This document shows, piece by piece, positions 1 to 6,828 of a DNA stretch of 10,090 nucleotides (position 1 is the first letter of the stretch; each line of letters opens with the position of its first letter). The position numbers were made by a program, and so were the translations under genes. Origin of the DNA: Candidatus Krumholzibacteriia bacterium (lineage in GTDB: Bacteria > Krumholzibacteriota > Krumholzibacteriia > LZORAL124-64-63); assembly GCA_030643455.1 (NCBI GenBank), contig DAOWLV010000074.1, positions 1-10,090 of the forward strand, written 5' to 3'. Under the pieces are notes generated by a model that saw only the letters and a list, made by a program, of their open reading frames with translations, did no database searches and had not been told where the DNA came from.

Positions 1-101
1 GGCGTGCGTTTGTTTCCGGGGGTAAGTGTACGGGTTCGGGGGAGATTTGTTAAGTGGGAGTTGTCTTCTTGAAAATCAGCCTGTCAATTCCTTCAGGGCC
101 G

Positions 102-998
102 TCAATGGTGGTCACCCCACATCATCTCCCCCGCCTCGATCGCCACCGGCAGCATGTTGCCCAGCGCGGGCAAGGGACAGGTGGCGAAAGGCGTGAAGAC
201 ACAGGGCGGATTATAGGTCCGGTTGAAATCCAGGATCACACTCCCGTCAGCCGCGGGCGGATCGATCACCAGGAAACGGCCGCCCGCATAGGTGGTCTTC
301 CCGTTGGATTCATCCCCGAAGACCAGGAACATGCTCTCGCCCGGTTCACCTGTGGGCGTCAGCCTGTATTCCTGGCCACCGATTTCAAAAACCAGGGTTC
401 CCGGACTTGACGAGGATGAAGCCTGCCCCAGCACGTTGGGCACCTCGAACGTGGCGGGCCCGGGTTCGAGACGCGCGGTCAGCCGCCAGCGGACGTCCAC
501 CGGAAACCGCTCGATGCCCTCGAACGATTTCAAAATCTCCGCTTTGCGGTCCTTGACCCGCAGGAAAAGCTTGCCGTCGCGATCAATGACGTAGAAGACC
601 ATCGAACCGCTTGCCAGCATGGTCGGCGGGCCCTCCTTGTCCGTGGCCAGGTTGATGCTGGACAGTCGGCCATCGTTTTGGCCATCAAGGAGTTCGACCT
701 CCGTGTCGGGGTGGGCCGAGAACATGATCTCGTTTTCGGTCACGGCGAGGGAACCGAACCAGTAGGGCGCACCTGCGGCAAGGATGACGTCGGCGTCGGA
801 ACTGGCCCCCAGGGAAACAACGCCCAATTTCAGTGGGTGCAGGCCGACCAGGGTCAACCACCCGGTGTCGCTGCGCAACCGTTCAATACGTTCGGTGTGC
901 CACTGATCTATCTCGGCAATGTATTCGGGACCGGTTTTTTCACCGCCACAGCCGGGAATCACCAATATCGCCGTGAAGATCCACACCCATTTCCACAT
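102..998 (-). CDS. DUF1684 family lipoprotein
   Basis: Predicted 298-residue lipoprotein of the DUF1684 family; its biochemical function is not established. The N-terminus (MWKWVWIFTAILVIPGC) is a short lipoprotein signal with the modified Cys at residue 17, so the mature protein should be membrane-anchored on the outer side of the inner membrane or on the outer membrane. The family is recognised by an early W-x-x-R...GWLTLVGL segment and a conserved C-terminal block: a TTYAGGRFL segment, then VILDFN, then YNPPC-x-FTP-x-ATCPLP and a final I-x-AGE. The start at 998 is chosen because AGGAGAG lies about 9 nt upstream and the signal peptide then has normal length. An ATG at 1031 overlaps the kinase stop (TGATG) and would add 11 residues before the signal. 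The gene follows the kinase gene by 32 bp on the same strand and is probably co-transcribed with it. The family call is firm; any role in signalling is inference. Confidence 0.88.
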   Translation of the reverse strand: MWKWVWIFTAILVIPGCGGEKTGPEYIAEIDQWHTERIERLRSDTGWLTLVGLHPLKLGVVSLGASSDADVILAAGAPYWFGSLAVTENEIMFSAHPDTEVELLDGQNDGRLSSINLATDKEGPPTMLASGSMVFYVIDRDGKLFLRVKDRKAEILKSFEGIERFPVDVRWRLTARLEPGPATFEVPNVLGQASSSSSPGTLVFEIGGQEYRLTPTGEPGESMFLVFGDESNGKTTYAGGRFLVIDPPAADGSVILDFNRTYNPPCVFTPFATCPLPALGNMLPVAIEAGEMMWGDHH

Positions 999-1030
999 GA
1001 TGGCCCTCTCTCCTGGGTAGATACGAATCA

Positions 1031-3379
1031 TCAAGGAGTATCAATCTGCGACAGCCGCCACTCCGCCAGTTCGAATTCGCTCAGGCGATCGATGAAATTG
1101 CCCCGGTCGATGGAAACGTCCTTGTTCACGCAGGCTGTGAACATCTCTCTGGCCTCGGCCGTGTGCCCCAACAGGAGATGGGCTTCCCCCGCGTAGTAGA
1201 ATCCTTCGATCACCTGCTGGATGTCGGCGGGTTCGGCCGCAGACACCAACTGGGCGGGCGAAATTTCACCCGCCAGACAGTCCAGAATACTTCCCAGCCA
1301 GTTATTGCCGGTGCTGAACCGGGCCACCGCCAGAGCGTCTTCCGCCTCTTGATGCCGGCCCTGTTCATTCAGCACCAGGAAGAGCCGGGCATTTCCGTAG
1401 GTAACCCTGGCCAAAAGGAGATAGGCCTGCCGAAAATCCTCGGCGGCTTCTTCCCGCCGGCCCAGGATCCACATCGGGGTTCCCCGGTGATAATAAAACC
1501 ATGCCGCGGGTTGACCCCCTTCCTCAGCCTGGTCAATAGCTATGGTGAAATCTTCCACGGCGGCGGAGTAGTCTCCGAGCCAACGGTTGATCTGGCCGCG
1601 TAGCTTATGGTATTGCAGGTAAGTGGGCCTTTCGGCCAGAACCCTGTCGATTTCGGCCAAAGCCTCATTGGGCCGCCCCAAACGGCACAACAGGGTGCAG
1701 CGGAAGTTCAACCAGAAACCCTGCCGCGGATCCCCCATCTCCAGAAGTTTTGATGACGCAGAAAGACCGTTTTCCAGATCGCCGGTCATGGCACTGAGCC
1801 GGGCCACGTTTTCCAACGCCAGTTTGTGGTCCGCATCATGGGTCAGTGCGATTTGTGACCAGGCCAGGGCCTGCTCGTGATTGGAGGTGGTGTAGGATCG
1901 CAGGTACCAGCTGTCCGCCAGACTGCGGTCATTTCCTCCACTGGCCCAGGCGGCAAAATCGTTATCGACGGTGGAGTCCTTGACCACTCCGAACTCCGAA
2001 AGCATGGCCCGGTAGAGCCACTGGTCCGGCTCAATCCGAAGCTGGTCGTTCAAAAAATTCATGGCCAAACTTTTTTCCCCGACCCCGCTAAAAGCCAGTG
2101 CTTTTATCAGGACAGCCTCCGGCAAATCAGGGTACTTCGCCGGAGCAGCCAGGGCGTTGTGCCTGAGGATCTGATTGGTGGGAACGGGAAGGAGAAGCTG
2201 GTGCCGCATTTCCAGGATCGCGACCCGGGCCTGCTCCCGGTCGTAGGCCGGCTGCATCGCCTGCCACCCCCAGACCACCGCCAGGACCACCGCAGCGGCG
2301 CCCAGCACGCTTACCAGGCGGTGCCGTAATATGGCCTTGCGCCAGATGTAGAGCCGGGAGGGCCGCCGGGCCAGGATGGGTTCCTTGTCCATGAATCGGC
2401 GCAGATCCTCCCCCAGACCGGCGGCCGTGGGATATCGCCCACCCGGATCCTTGGCCAAGGCCTTCATAACGATTGTTTCCAGATCTCCCCTCAGGGAAGA
2501 GTCCAATCGACTCGGCCGGGTGGGTTCCTTGTCACAGATGCTCATCACCGTTTCAGGTGTGAAACTGGCGGCGTCGTGGGGAGGTTGGCCCGTCAAGAGC
2601 TCGTACAGGATCACACCCAGGGAATACACATCCGAAGACGCTTCGATATCGGACGCCTTGCCCTGGATCTGCTCCGGGCTCATGTACCGGGGCGTGCCCG
2701 CCATCAGACCCGTCCGGGTCATCGAAACGGCAATCTCCGGATCCGGATGGGTCAGGTGGGCAAGGCCGAAATCCAGGATCTTGGGTTCGCCCTGCCCGGT
2801 GACCATGATGTTGGCTGGCTTCAGATCACGGTGGACTACCCCCTGGTCATGGGCGTACTGGACCGCCTGGCAGATTTTCCGGAAGAGATCGAGCCGCTGG
2901 TGGCGTGTCAGTTCGTGTTCGCGGAGGTAGACATTCAAAGGCTGACCGTGGACCAGTTCCATGGCGAAATAGTGGAGACCTTCTTCGGTCCGGCCGGCCT
3001 CGTAGATCGTCGCGATGGACCGGTGGTGCAGACCGGCCAGGGTCTGGGTCTCCCGCAGGAAATGCTTGATGTGCTTCTTGCCGGCGAAGCGGCCGCCCCT
3101 GAGGACCTTCAGGGCGATGGTGCGGCGCGGGTTTTCCTGTTCCGCCTCGTAGACCAAAGCCTGGCCACCTTCGCCGAGCAGGCCCTTGATGGTGTAGGAC
3201 CCGATCATCTTGGGCAAAGGAATCACCTCGGACAGATCGGTGTTCAGCAGCCGGATATCCGCCTGGATTCTCTCTGCGCGGCGGCGGCATGTCGGACATC
3301 CGGCCAGATGGGCTTCCAGCTCCGGGGCTTCCCGGTCGACCCAGCTCCAGAGTTTGGCATCCGGAAGATCGCAACCCAT
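1031..3379 (-). CDS. zinc-finger / Hanks-type Ser/Thr protein kinase, one membrane segment, TPR C-terminus
   Basis: Predicted 782-residue membrane protein kinase. Residues 1-35 hold Cys3, His24, Cys28 and Cys31, the C...HxxxCxxC pattern of zf-HC2/anti-sigma zinc fingers. The kinase domain (about 62-330) has all key elements: glycine loop GEGGQALV (69-76), ALK lysine K91, alphaC glutamate E110, HRDLKPAN (183-190), DFG (203-205), a Thr-containing activation loop, and SPE (234-236). It should therefore be active. A hydrophobic segment at about 356-372 is the only clear membrane span. Residues about 390-782 are helical TPR-like repeats (for example LCRLGRPNEALAEIDRVL, GRREEAAEDF, LLLGHTAEAREMF), predicted periplasmic. 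The ATG at 3379 is preferred over a TTG at 3415: AAGG/AGGA lies just upstream, and Cys3 then opens the zinc finger. It is divergent from an ECF sigma gene, so it probably regulates that factor by sequestration, phosphorylation or both (inference). Confidence 0.95.
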   Translation of the reverse strand: MGCDLPDAKLWSWVDREAPELEAHLAGCPTCRRRAERIQADIRLLNTDLSEVIPLPKMIGSYTIKGLLGEGGQALVYEAEQENPRRTIALKVLRGGRFAGKKHIKHFLRETQTLAGLHHRSIATIYEAGRTEEGLHYFAMELVHGQPLNVYLREHELTRHQRLDLFRKICQAVQYAHDQGVVHRDLKPANIMVTGQGEPKILDFGLAHLTHPDPEIAVSMTRTGLMAGTPRYMSPEQIQGKASDIEASSDVYSLGVILYELLTGQPPHDAASFTPETVMSICDKEPTRPSRLDSSLRGDLETIVMKALAKDPGGRYPTAAGLGEDLRRFMDKEPILARRPSRLYIWRKAILRHRLVSVLGAAAVVLAVVWGWQAMQPAYDREQARVAILEMRHQLLLPVPTNQILRHNALAAPAKYPDLPEAVLIKALAFSGVGEKSLAMNFLNDQLRIEPDQWLYRAMLSEFGVVKDSTVDNDFAAWASGGNDRSLADSWYLRSYTTSNHEQALAWSQIALTHDADHKLALENVARLSAMTGDLENGLSASSKLLEMGDPRQGFWLNFRCTLLCRLGRPNEALAEIDRVLAERPTYLQYHKLRGQINRWLGDYSAAVEDFTIAIDQAEEGGQPAAWFYYHRGTPMWILGRREEAAEDFRQAYLLLARVTYGNARLFLVLNEQGRHQEAEDALAVARFSTGNNWLGSILDCLAGEISPAQLVSAAEPADIQQVIEGFYYAGEAHLLLGHTAEAREMFTACVNKDVSIDRGNFIDRLSEFELAEWRLSQIDTP

Positions 3380-3428
3380 CGTCCTGCCTTCGGTCAGATG
3401 TGGGAAACTGAACAAATCGGCTACCCTT

Positions 3429-3457
3429 ATTCTACCTCATTGGGGCCGAAAGAGGAA
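3429..3457 (-). promoter_or_regulatory. sigma70-like promoter candidate for the kinase operon
   Basis: On the - strand TAGAAT (3434-3429) matches the -10 consensus at five of six positions. A weak TTCCTC (3457-3452) sits 17 bp upstream as a possible -35. This would give a leader of about 45 nt before the kinase ATG. The -35 is poor, so this is only a candidate and competes with the ECF-like site at 3462-3486. Confidence 0.25.
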
Positions 3458-3480
3458 AGAAGACGGGAAAAGTTTCCGTC
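3454..3480 (+). promoter_or_regulatory. ECF-type promoter candidate for the sigma gene
   Basis: GGAAAG (3454-3459), a 17-bp spacer and CGTC (3477-3480) resemble the GGAA...CGTC layout of many ECF-sigma promoters. It lies about 60 bp upstream of the sigma gene start. ECF sigma genes commonly autoregulate, which makes the placement sensible, but the motif is short and could arise by chance. An alternative housekeeping -10 (TATAGT, 3500-3505) lies closer to the gene without a good -35. Confidence 0.3.
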
Positions 3481-3486
3481 GATTCC
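3462..3486 (-). promoter_or_regulatory. ECF-type promoter candidate for the kinase operon
   Basis: Reading the - strand, GGAATC (3486-3481), 15 bp and CGTC (3465-3462) form a second ECF-like layout pointing toward the kinase. It overlaps the + strand candidate at 3454-3480. Together they would form a bidirectional, sigma-controlled promoter. The spacers differ (15 and 17 bp), so at most one may be real. The same stretch contains the inverted repeat GGAAA-AG-TTTCC (3466-3477) and flanking GACGG/CCGTC, which could also be a repressor or activator site. Confidence 0.3.
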
Positions 3487-3538
3487 CCAACACCGGTGTT
3501 ATAGTGGATGGAAGAATACACAATGGAAGGTCCCAGCC

Positions 3539-4111
3539 ATGGCCGAACCGCAGGATCATCACCATTCCCTTGCCGACTTGACTCCTGCCCTGTTGGACCG
3601 TCTCCGCGAGGGTGACCCTGGCGCCGGAAAACTGCTCTGCGAACTCTATCATCCCCCTTTGATGCGCTTCTGCTTCCGATATCTCGGCAGCCAGGAGGAA
3701 GCCGAGGACCTGGTGCAGGAGGTATTCCTGCGGGTCCTGAAAAACGACGCCCTGCCCCTGAATTTCCGGGCCTGGATCTACAAGATCGCCCGCAACCGTT
3801 GCCTGGACGTGATCCGTTCACGAGGCCGCCGGCCCGACGACCAGATTCTGCCCACGGCCTCCCGGATCGATGCCGACCTGACCGGTTGCCTGACCCGGCT
3901 GGTGCGCCGGGAACAACGAGCCCATCTCAAACGCGCCCTGGCCGAACTGCCGGAAACCCAGCGTGAAGTTCTGCATCTGCGTTATGCCGAGAATCTTTCC
4001 CGAACCGAGATCTCCGAAGTGCTCGATGTTCCCGAGCCCCTGGTCAAATCCCGGCTTTACGAGGGCATGGTCAGGCTGCGGGCGCACGACTCCCTTCTGG
4101 ATCAGAAATAA
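3539..4111 (+). CDS. ECF-type RNA polymerase sigma factor
   Basis: Predicted 190-residue sigma-70 family factor with only regions 2 and 4, the ECF layout and normal ECF length. Region 2 spans about residues 20-97. It includes the core-binding EEAEDLVQEVFLRVL helix (53-67) and the -10-recognition helix FRAWIYKIARNRCLDVIRSR (76-95). Region 4 spans about 126-182: LPETQREVLHLRYAENLS, then the helix-turn-helix RTEISEVLDVPEPLVKSRLYEG. The linker between regions is short, with no extra C-terminal domain. The ATG at 3539 is chosen because GGAAGG (3525-3530) lies 8 nt upstream. The frame is open further upstream only because it runs antisense through the kinase gene. It is transcribed divergently from the zinc-finger kinase, and no separate anti-sigma gene follows. 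A histidine run (residues 7-9) in the N-terminal tail is of unknown meaning. Confidence 0.95.
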   Translation: MAEPQDHHHSLADLTPALLDRLREGDPGAGKLLCELYHPPLMRFCFRYLGSQEEAEDLVQEVFLRVLKNDALPLNFRAWIYKIARNRCLDVIRSRGRRPDDQILPTASRIDADLTGCLTRLVRREQRAHLKRALAELPETQREVLHLRYAENLSRTEISEVLDVPEPLVKSRLYEGMVRLRAHDSLLDQK

Positions 4112-4165
4112 TTCTCAAAAATAATCCGTCGATCCCCCTTCTGCGGCGTCATAACAGTTGAGAGC

Positions 4166-4190
4166 CATTGGCCCTGGGCAAGGGCCAATG
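4166..4190 (+). terminator. perfect 10-bp stem-loop downstream of the sigma gene
   Basis: CATTGGCCCT (4166-4175) pairs perfectly with AGGGCCAATG (4181-4190) across the loop GGGCA, 54 nt after the sigma stop codon. Its position suits a transcript end for the sigma gene. No U-run follows on either strand, so it may be a U-less terminator, an RNA-stabilising 3' hairpin, or a protein-binding palindrome. The structure is certain; the function is inferred. Confidence 0.4.
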
Positions 4191-4502
4191 AAATACAAGC
4201 GGAATCGGGGGGGGTCCCTTTTCGCTGCCTTGCTGGTGTTGGGCGACGCCGGGGCGGCGGCCGACGAGTCTGGACTACCCCCCTTCCGCATTGGTGGCGT
4301 GGTGGATAGGGAGAACCGAAATGCCCGGGGCCAGGTGATGTCCTCAGGGAGCATGCACCTGCCGGCAGTCTACACGGAGTGTGCAAGGGGATATGGATGG
4401 ATGACCTGGTAGACGGGTCGTTCTCGAAGAGGTTGACCATCCCAGCCCCGGGCACGGCATCACGAAAAGCCGCATCGAACAGCGCAGGGGGAATGGAAGG
4501 AT

Positions 4503-4536
4503 GACGAAGGTCCGCGGGGGGCCTTCGTCGTCGTTT
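4503..4536 (+). terminator. rho-independent terminator candidate, + strand
   Basis: GACGAAGG (4503-4510) pairs with CCTTCGTC (4522-4529). Three further inner pairs (one G-U) give an 11-bp stem with the loop GCGGG. The + strand continues GTCGTTTG, a modest T-rich tail. The - strand continuation is not T-rich, so a + strand terminator is favoured. The only + gene upstream is the sigma factor, whose stop is about 390 nt earlier. The transcript would therefore have a long 3' region, or a small RNA ends here. Confidence 0.45.
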
Positions 4537-4644
4537 GTACACCATTAGATTGTTAATCCACCAGGAGATCAGAAACGCCAGGCGAGACCCAGGGACGGTC
4601 CTCCGACAGATGTGCGGGAGGAAACTGCAGGAGTGGTTTGATCG

Positions 4645-6774
4645 TTATTTGATCAGCATGACCTTTTGGGTTCGGCTTTCGGAATCCGTTCCCAGACGTA
4701 CCAGGTAACTGCCTGAACCCAGGGTTCGACCAGCATCATCACGCCCGTTCCATTCGACGGAGTGGTCTCCCGCCGGGAAGATCCTGGCGGCCAGAGTGCG
4801 GACCTTACGGCCGGTAAGGTCGAATATCGTGATCCGCACCTTCTCCTGTCGGGAGAGGGAAAATGCGACAGTGGTCCGGGGATTGAAGGGATTGGGGAAG
4901 GCCCGCATCGCGACTTGGGCCCTGGGCAGGCCCTCGAACACACTTGTGGGGTCGTCGGGACCGGCACGAAGGATCGTACCGCCTCGGCCCACGGCCAGGG
5001 CCACTCCCCCGCCCATGAGACAGACGTCAAACAACCTTACCGAATAGGAAAAATCGCGCTGCCAGGTAGCCGCGCCGTCAAGGGTGCGAAATATTCCGGT
5101 ACCCACAGCGATACCCGTCAGCGGATCACTGAACTTCACGCCGTTGAGAAAAGCACCCTCGGGATTTGACTGCTGGGACCAGTTCAGGCCCCCGTCGTCG
5201 GTCAGGAGGGTGGCGTTGCCGTCCACGCCGCCGACGGAGATGCCGTTCTGCAAGTCGGTGAAATGGATATCCTGCAGGTCGAGGAAGGAGGAATGTTGGT
5301 TTTCCCAGGTGAGGCCACCGTCATCGGTGTGAAAAACAAAACCGTAGAAAGTGCAGATCCACCCGGACAAGTCATCGACAAAAAACACCGCCTGGCCGTA
5401 ATCATACTGGTGGTTTTCACCCACCTCCTGCCAGGTTTTCCCGCCGTCTGCGGTATGCAGGATGCTCCGCCCCTCTCCCACGGCCACCGCGTGATCGGCA
5501 TCGATGCAGGCGACGTCCCACAGGTCCCTTGTCGAACCGGTTGTCAAAGGAGACCAGGTCAGGCCCGCATCATCGGTGCGCAGGATGAACCCGTCCTGGC
5601 CCACGGCCATGCCAGTTTCCGCATCGGCGAAATCCACACCTCTGAGGATCGTGTCACAGTCAGCGCCGATTTCGGTCCAGGTCAGACCCGCGTCGTCGGT
5701 ATGCAGAAGGGTTCCCCCATAACCCACGGCCACCGCAATCTCGCTGGTGGCATTGGAAATACCTTGGAGCCAGTTGGTGGATCCGGTCTGTGCGTTCACC
5801 CAGGTGGACCAGGTGTTGTCGCTCTGCCACAGGCTGCCGGGATCACCGGTCGCCAGGATGCCGCCGCCGCTGGTGAAATCAACCGCGTTCCAGCTTCCGG
5901 TATCCGGAGGGACGAGCGGACTCCAATCGATCCCCCCGTTGGTGGAGAAGATGAAAGCCCCCAGGGTGCCCACGGCCACGGCGGTGTCGGCATCACGGAA
6001 TGTGAGATCCATCAGCCAGTTGCTTGTGCCGCTGACACTCGGACTCCAGGTCTCACCCCCGTTGGTGGTAAAAATTGCGGCGCCGTTACGCCCCACGGCC
6101 GCACCGTGGAGCGCGTCGCCGAAATCGACGGCCTCCAGACGATCGGTCGTATTGCTGGGCGGATGGTACCAGGTCGCACCGGCGTTGATGGTACGGCAGA
6201 TCACACCATCACCGCCCACAGCCACTGCGTTTGTCGCATCGAAGAGGTGAACCGAATAGAGCCGCTCGGTGGTGCCGCTGTCCTGGGGTGTCCAGGTCGC
6301 ACCGCCATCGGTGGTCCAGTAGATGGCGCCGGACCATCCCACGATCACCCCGATATCCGAATCGATGAAATCAACGGACTCGAGCCAGGGTAAAGGCGAG
6401 GTAACCTGATCCTGCCAGGATTGACCCCCGTCGGTGGTTCGCAGGATGACACCGGCGAGATCCTCTTCGCCGACGATGGTGCCGGTCAACTCGTCGGTGA
6501 AATCTACCCCAAGCAACCAGGCGAGATTTCCGGTGGGCAGGATGCGCCAGTCAAGGCCCCCGTCATCACTGCGCAGCACCGAACCTCCCACGCCAACGGC
6601 GTAGATGATGTTGTTGTCCACAACCGAGTAGTCCTCCAGCCCCTGGGCCTGAGGCTGGGGGTTGACCCACTGCCAGTCGTGGCCGATCCCAGCGGTGGCT
6701 TGGCCGGATATGGAGATCAGGCCGGCCAGCAGGAGTCCGTTCAGCACCAGGTTCAACTTCGACCGGGGGTCCAT
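4645..6774 (-). CDS. exported YCF48/BNR-repeat double beta-propeller with FlgD-like C-terminal domain
   Basis: Predicted 709-residue exported protein. Residues 1 to about 29 form a Sec signal peptide (NLVLNGLLLAGLISISGQATA). Residues about 34-605 hold 14 units of the pattern A-V-G-x-G-x-I-L-x-T-x-D-G-G-x-x-W. The closing Trp lies at about 76, 120, 161, 202, 243, 284, 325, 366, 407, 449, 490, 532 and 571, with a 14th unit lacking it. This is the YCF48/Hcf136-like (BNR/sortilin-type) beta-propeller repeat. The remaining part (about 623-709) begins with FPNPFNPRTTVAFSL and ends KVMLIK, an FlgD-like/type A sorting-type domain found on secreted proteins. The ATG at 6774 is chosen because GAGGAG lies 6 nt upstream and the signal peptide follows directly; in-frame starts at 6792 and 6825 would add a charged tail. 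Substrate or partner is unknown. A photosystem role is not implied. Confidence 0.9.
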   Translation of the reverse strand: MDPRSKLNLVLNGLLLAGLISISGQATAGIGHDWQWVNPQPQAQGLEDYSVVDNNIIYAVGVGGSVLRSDDGGLDWRILPTGNLAWLLGVDFTDELTGTIVGEEDLAGVILRTTDGGQSWQDQVTSPLPWLESVDFIDSDIGVIVGWSGAIYWTTDGGATWTPQDSGTTERLYSVHLFDATNAVAVGGDGVICRTINAGATWYHPPSNTTDRLEAVDFGDALHGAAVGRNGAAIFTTNGGETWSPSVSGTSNWLMDLTFRDADTAVAVGTLGAFIFSTNGGIDWSPLVPPDTGSWNAVDFTSGGGILATGDPGSLWQSDNTWSTWVNAQTGSTNWLQGISNATSEIAVAVGYGGTLLHTDDAGLTWTEIGADCDTILRGVDFADAETGMAVGQDGFILRTDDAGLTWSPLTTGSTRDLWDVACIDADHAVAVGEGRSILHTADGGKTWQEVGENHQYDYGQAVFFVDDLSGWICTFYGFVFHTDDGGLTWENQHSSFLDLQDIHFTDLQNGISVGGVDGNATLLTDDGGLNWSQQSNPEGAFLNGVKFSDPLTGIAVGTGIFRTLDGAATWQRDFSYSVRLFDVCLMGGGVALAVGRGGTILRAGPDDPTSVFEGLPRAQVAMRAFPNPFNPRTTVAFSLSRQEKVRITIFDLTGRKVRTLAARIFPAGDHSVEWNGRDDAGRTLGSGSYLVRLGTDSESRTQKVMLIK

Positions 6775-6813
6775 CGTTCGCTCCTCATCCATCACAAATT
6801 GCTTTCCCCCGGT

Positions 6814-6822
6814 AGTATACCA
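6814..6822 (-). promoter_or_regulatory. extended -10 promoter candidate for the propeller gene
   Basis: On the - strand TGGTATACT gives an extended TGn element followed by TATACT (five of six to TATAAT), overlapping the end of the hydrolase gene's trailing sequence. Transcription would begin near 6807, leaving a leader of about 33 nt with the GAGGAG ribosome site. No convincing -35 is visible, which is tolerated by extended -10 promoters. Confidence 0.4.
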
Positions 6823-6828
6823 CATGAC

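Larger units (their letters stand above)
4112..4644. other. convergent intergenic region without a convincing gene
   Basis: This is the gap between the ends of the sigma gene (+) and the propeller gene (-). Open frames exist on both strands (for example 4158-4412 + and 4102-4545 -). Their translations are Arg/Pro/Gly-rich, match no family I recognise, and one overlaps the end of the sigma gene. The stretch contains a run of eight G (near 4207-4214) and two strong hairpins listed separately. On the - strand a short frame at 4652-4569 ends in GPSLGLAWRF and a stop, which resembles the last strand of an outer-membrane barrel but has no start. Confidence 0.6.

Noticed and set aside
1..101. Gene or clear terminator at the left edge
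   Set aside because: Only a 4-bp stem after the lipoprotein stop was seen and no coding frame with a supported start.
2576..3538. Upstream extension of the sigma factor reading frame through the kinase region
   Set aside because: It runs antisense through the conserved kinase domain; the sigma homology and a good ribosome site begin at 3539.
4158..4412. Plus-strand frame of 84 codons with a short hydrophobic stretch
   Set aside because: Its start overlaps the 4166-4190 hairpin, it has no ribosome site and no recognisable domain; the hydrophobic part is short.
4102..4545. Minus-strand frame of 147 codons in the convergent gap
   Set aside because: Arg/Pro-rich translation, overlaps the end of the sigma gene and crosses both hairpins; weak ribosome site only.
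5263..6393. Long + strand open frame of 376 codons
   Set aside because: It is the antisense shadow of the regular propeller repeats; its translation resembles no family and has no ribosome site.
4645..6774. Sialidase or photosystem II assembly function for the propeller protein
   Set aside because: The repeats are a fold signature shared by many proteins; no sialidase catalytic residues were identified and there is no photosynthetic context.
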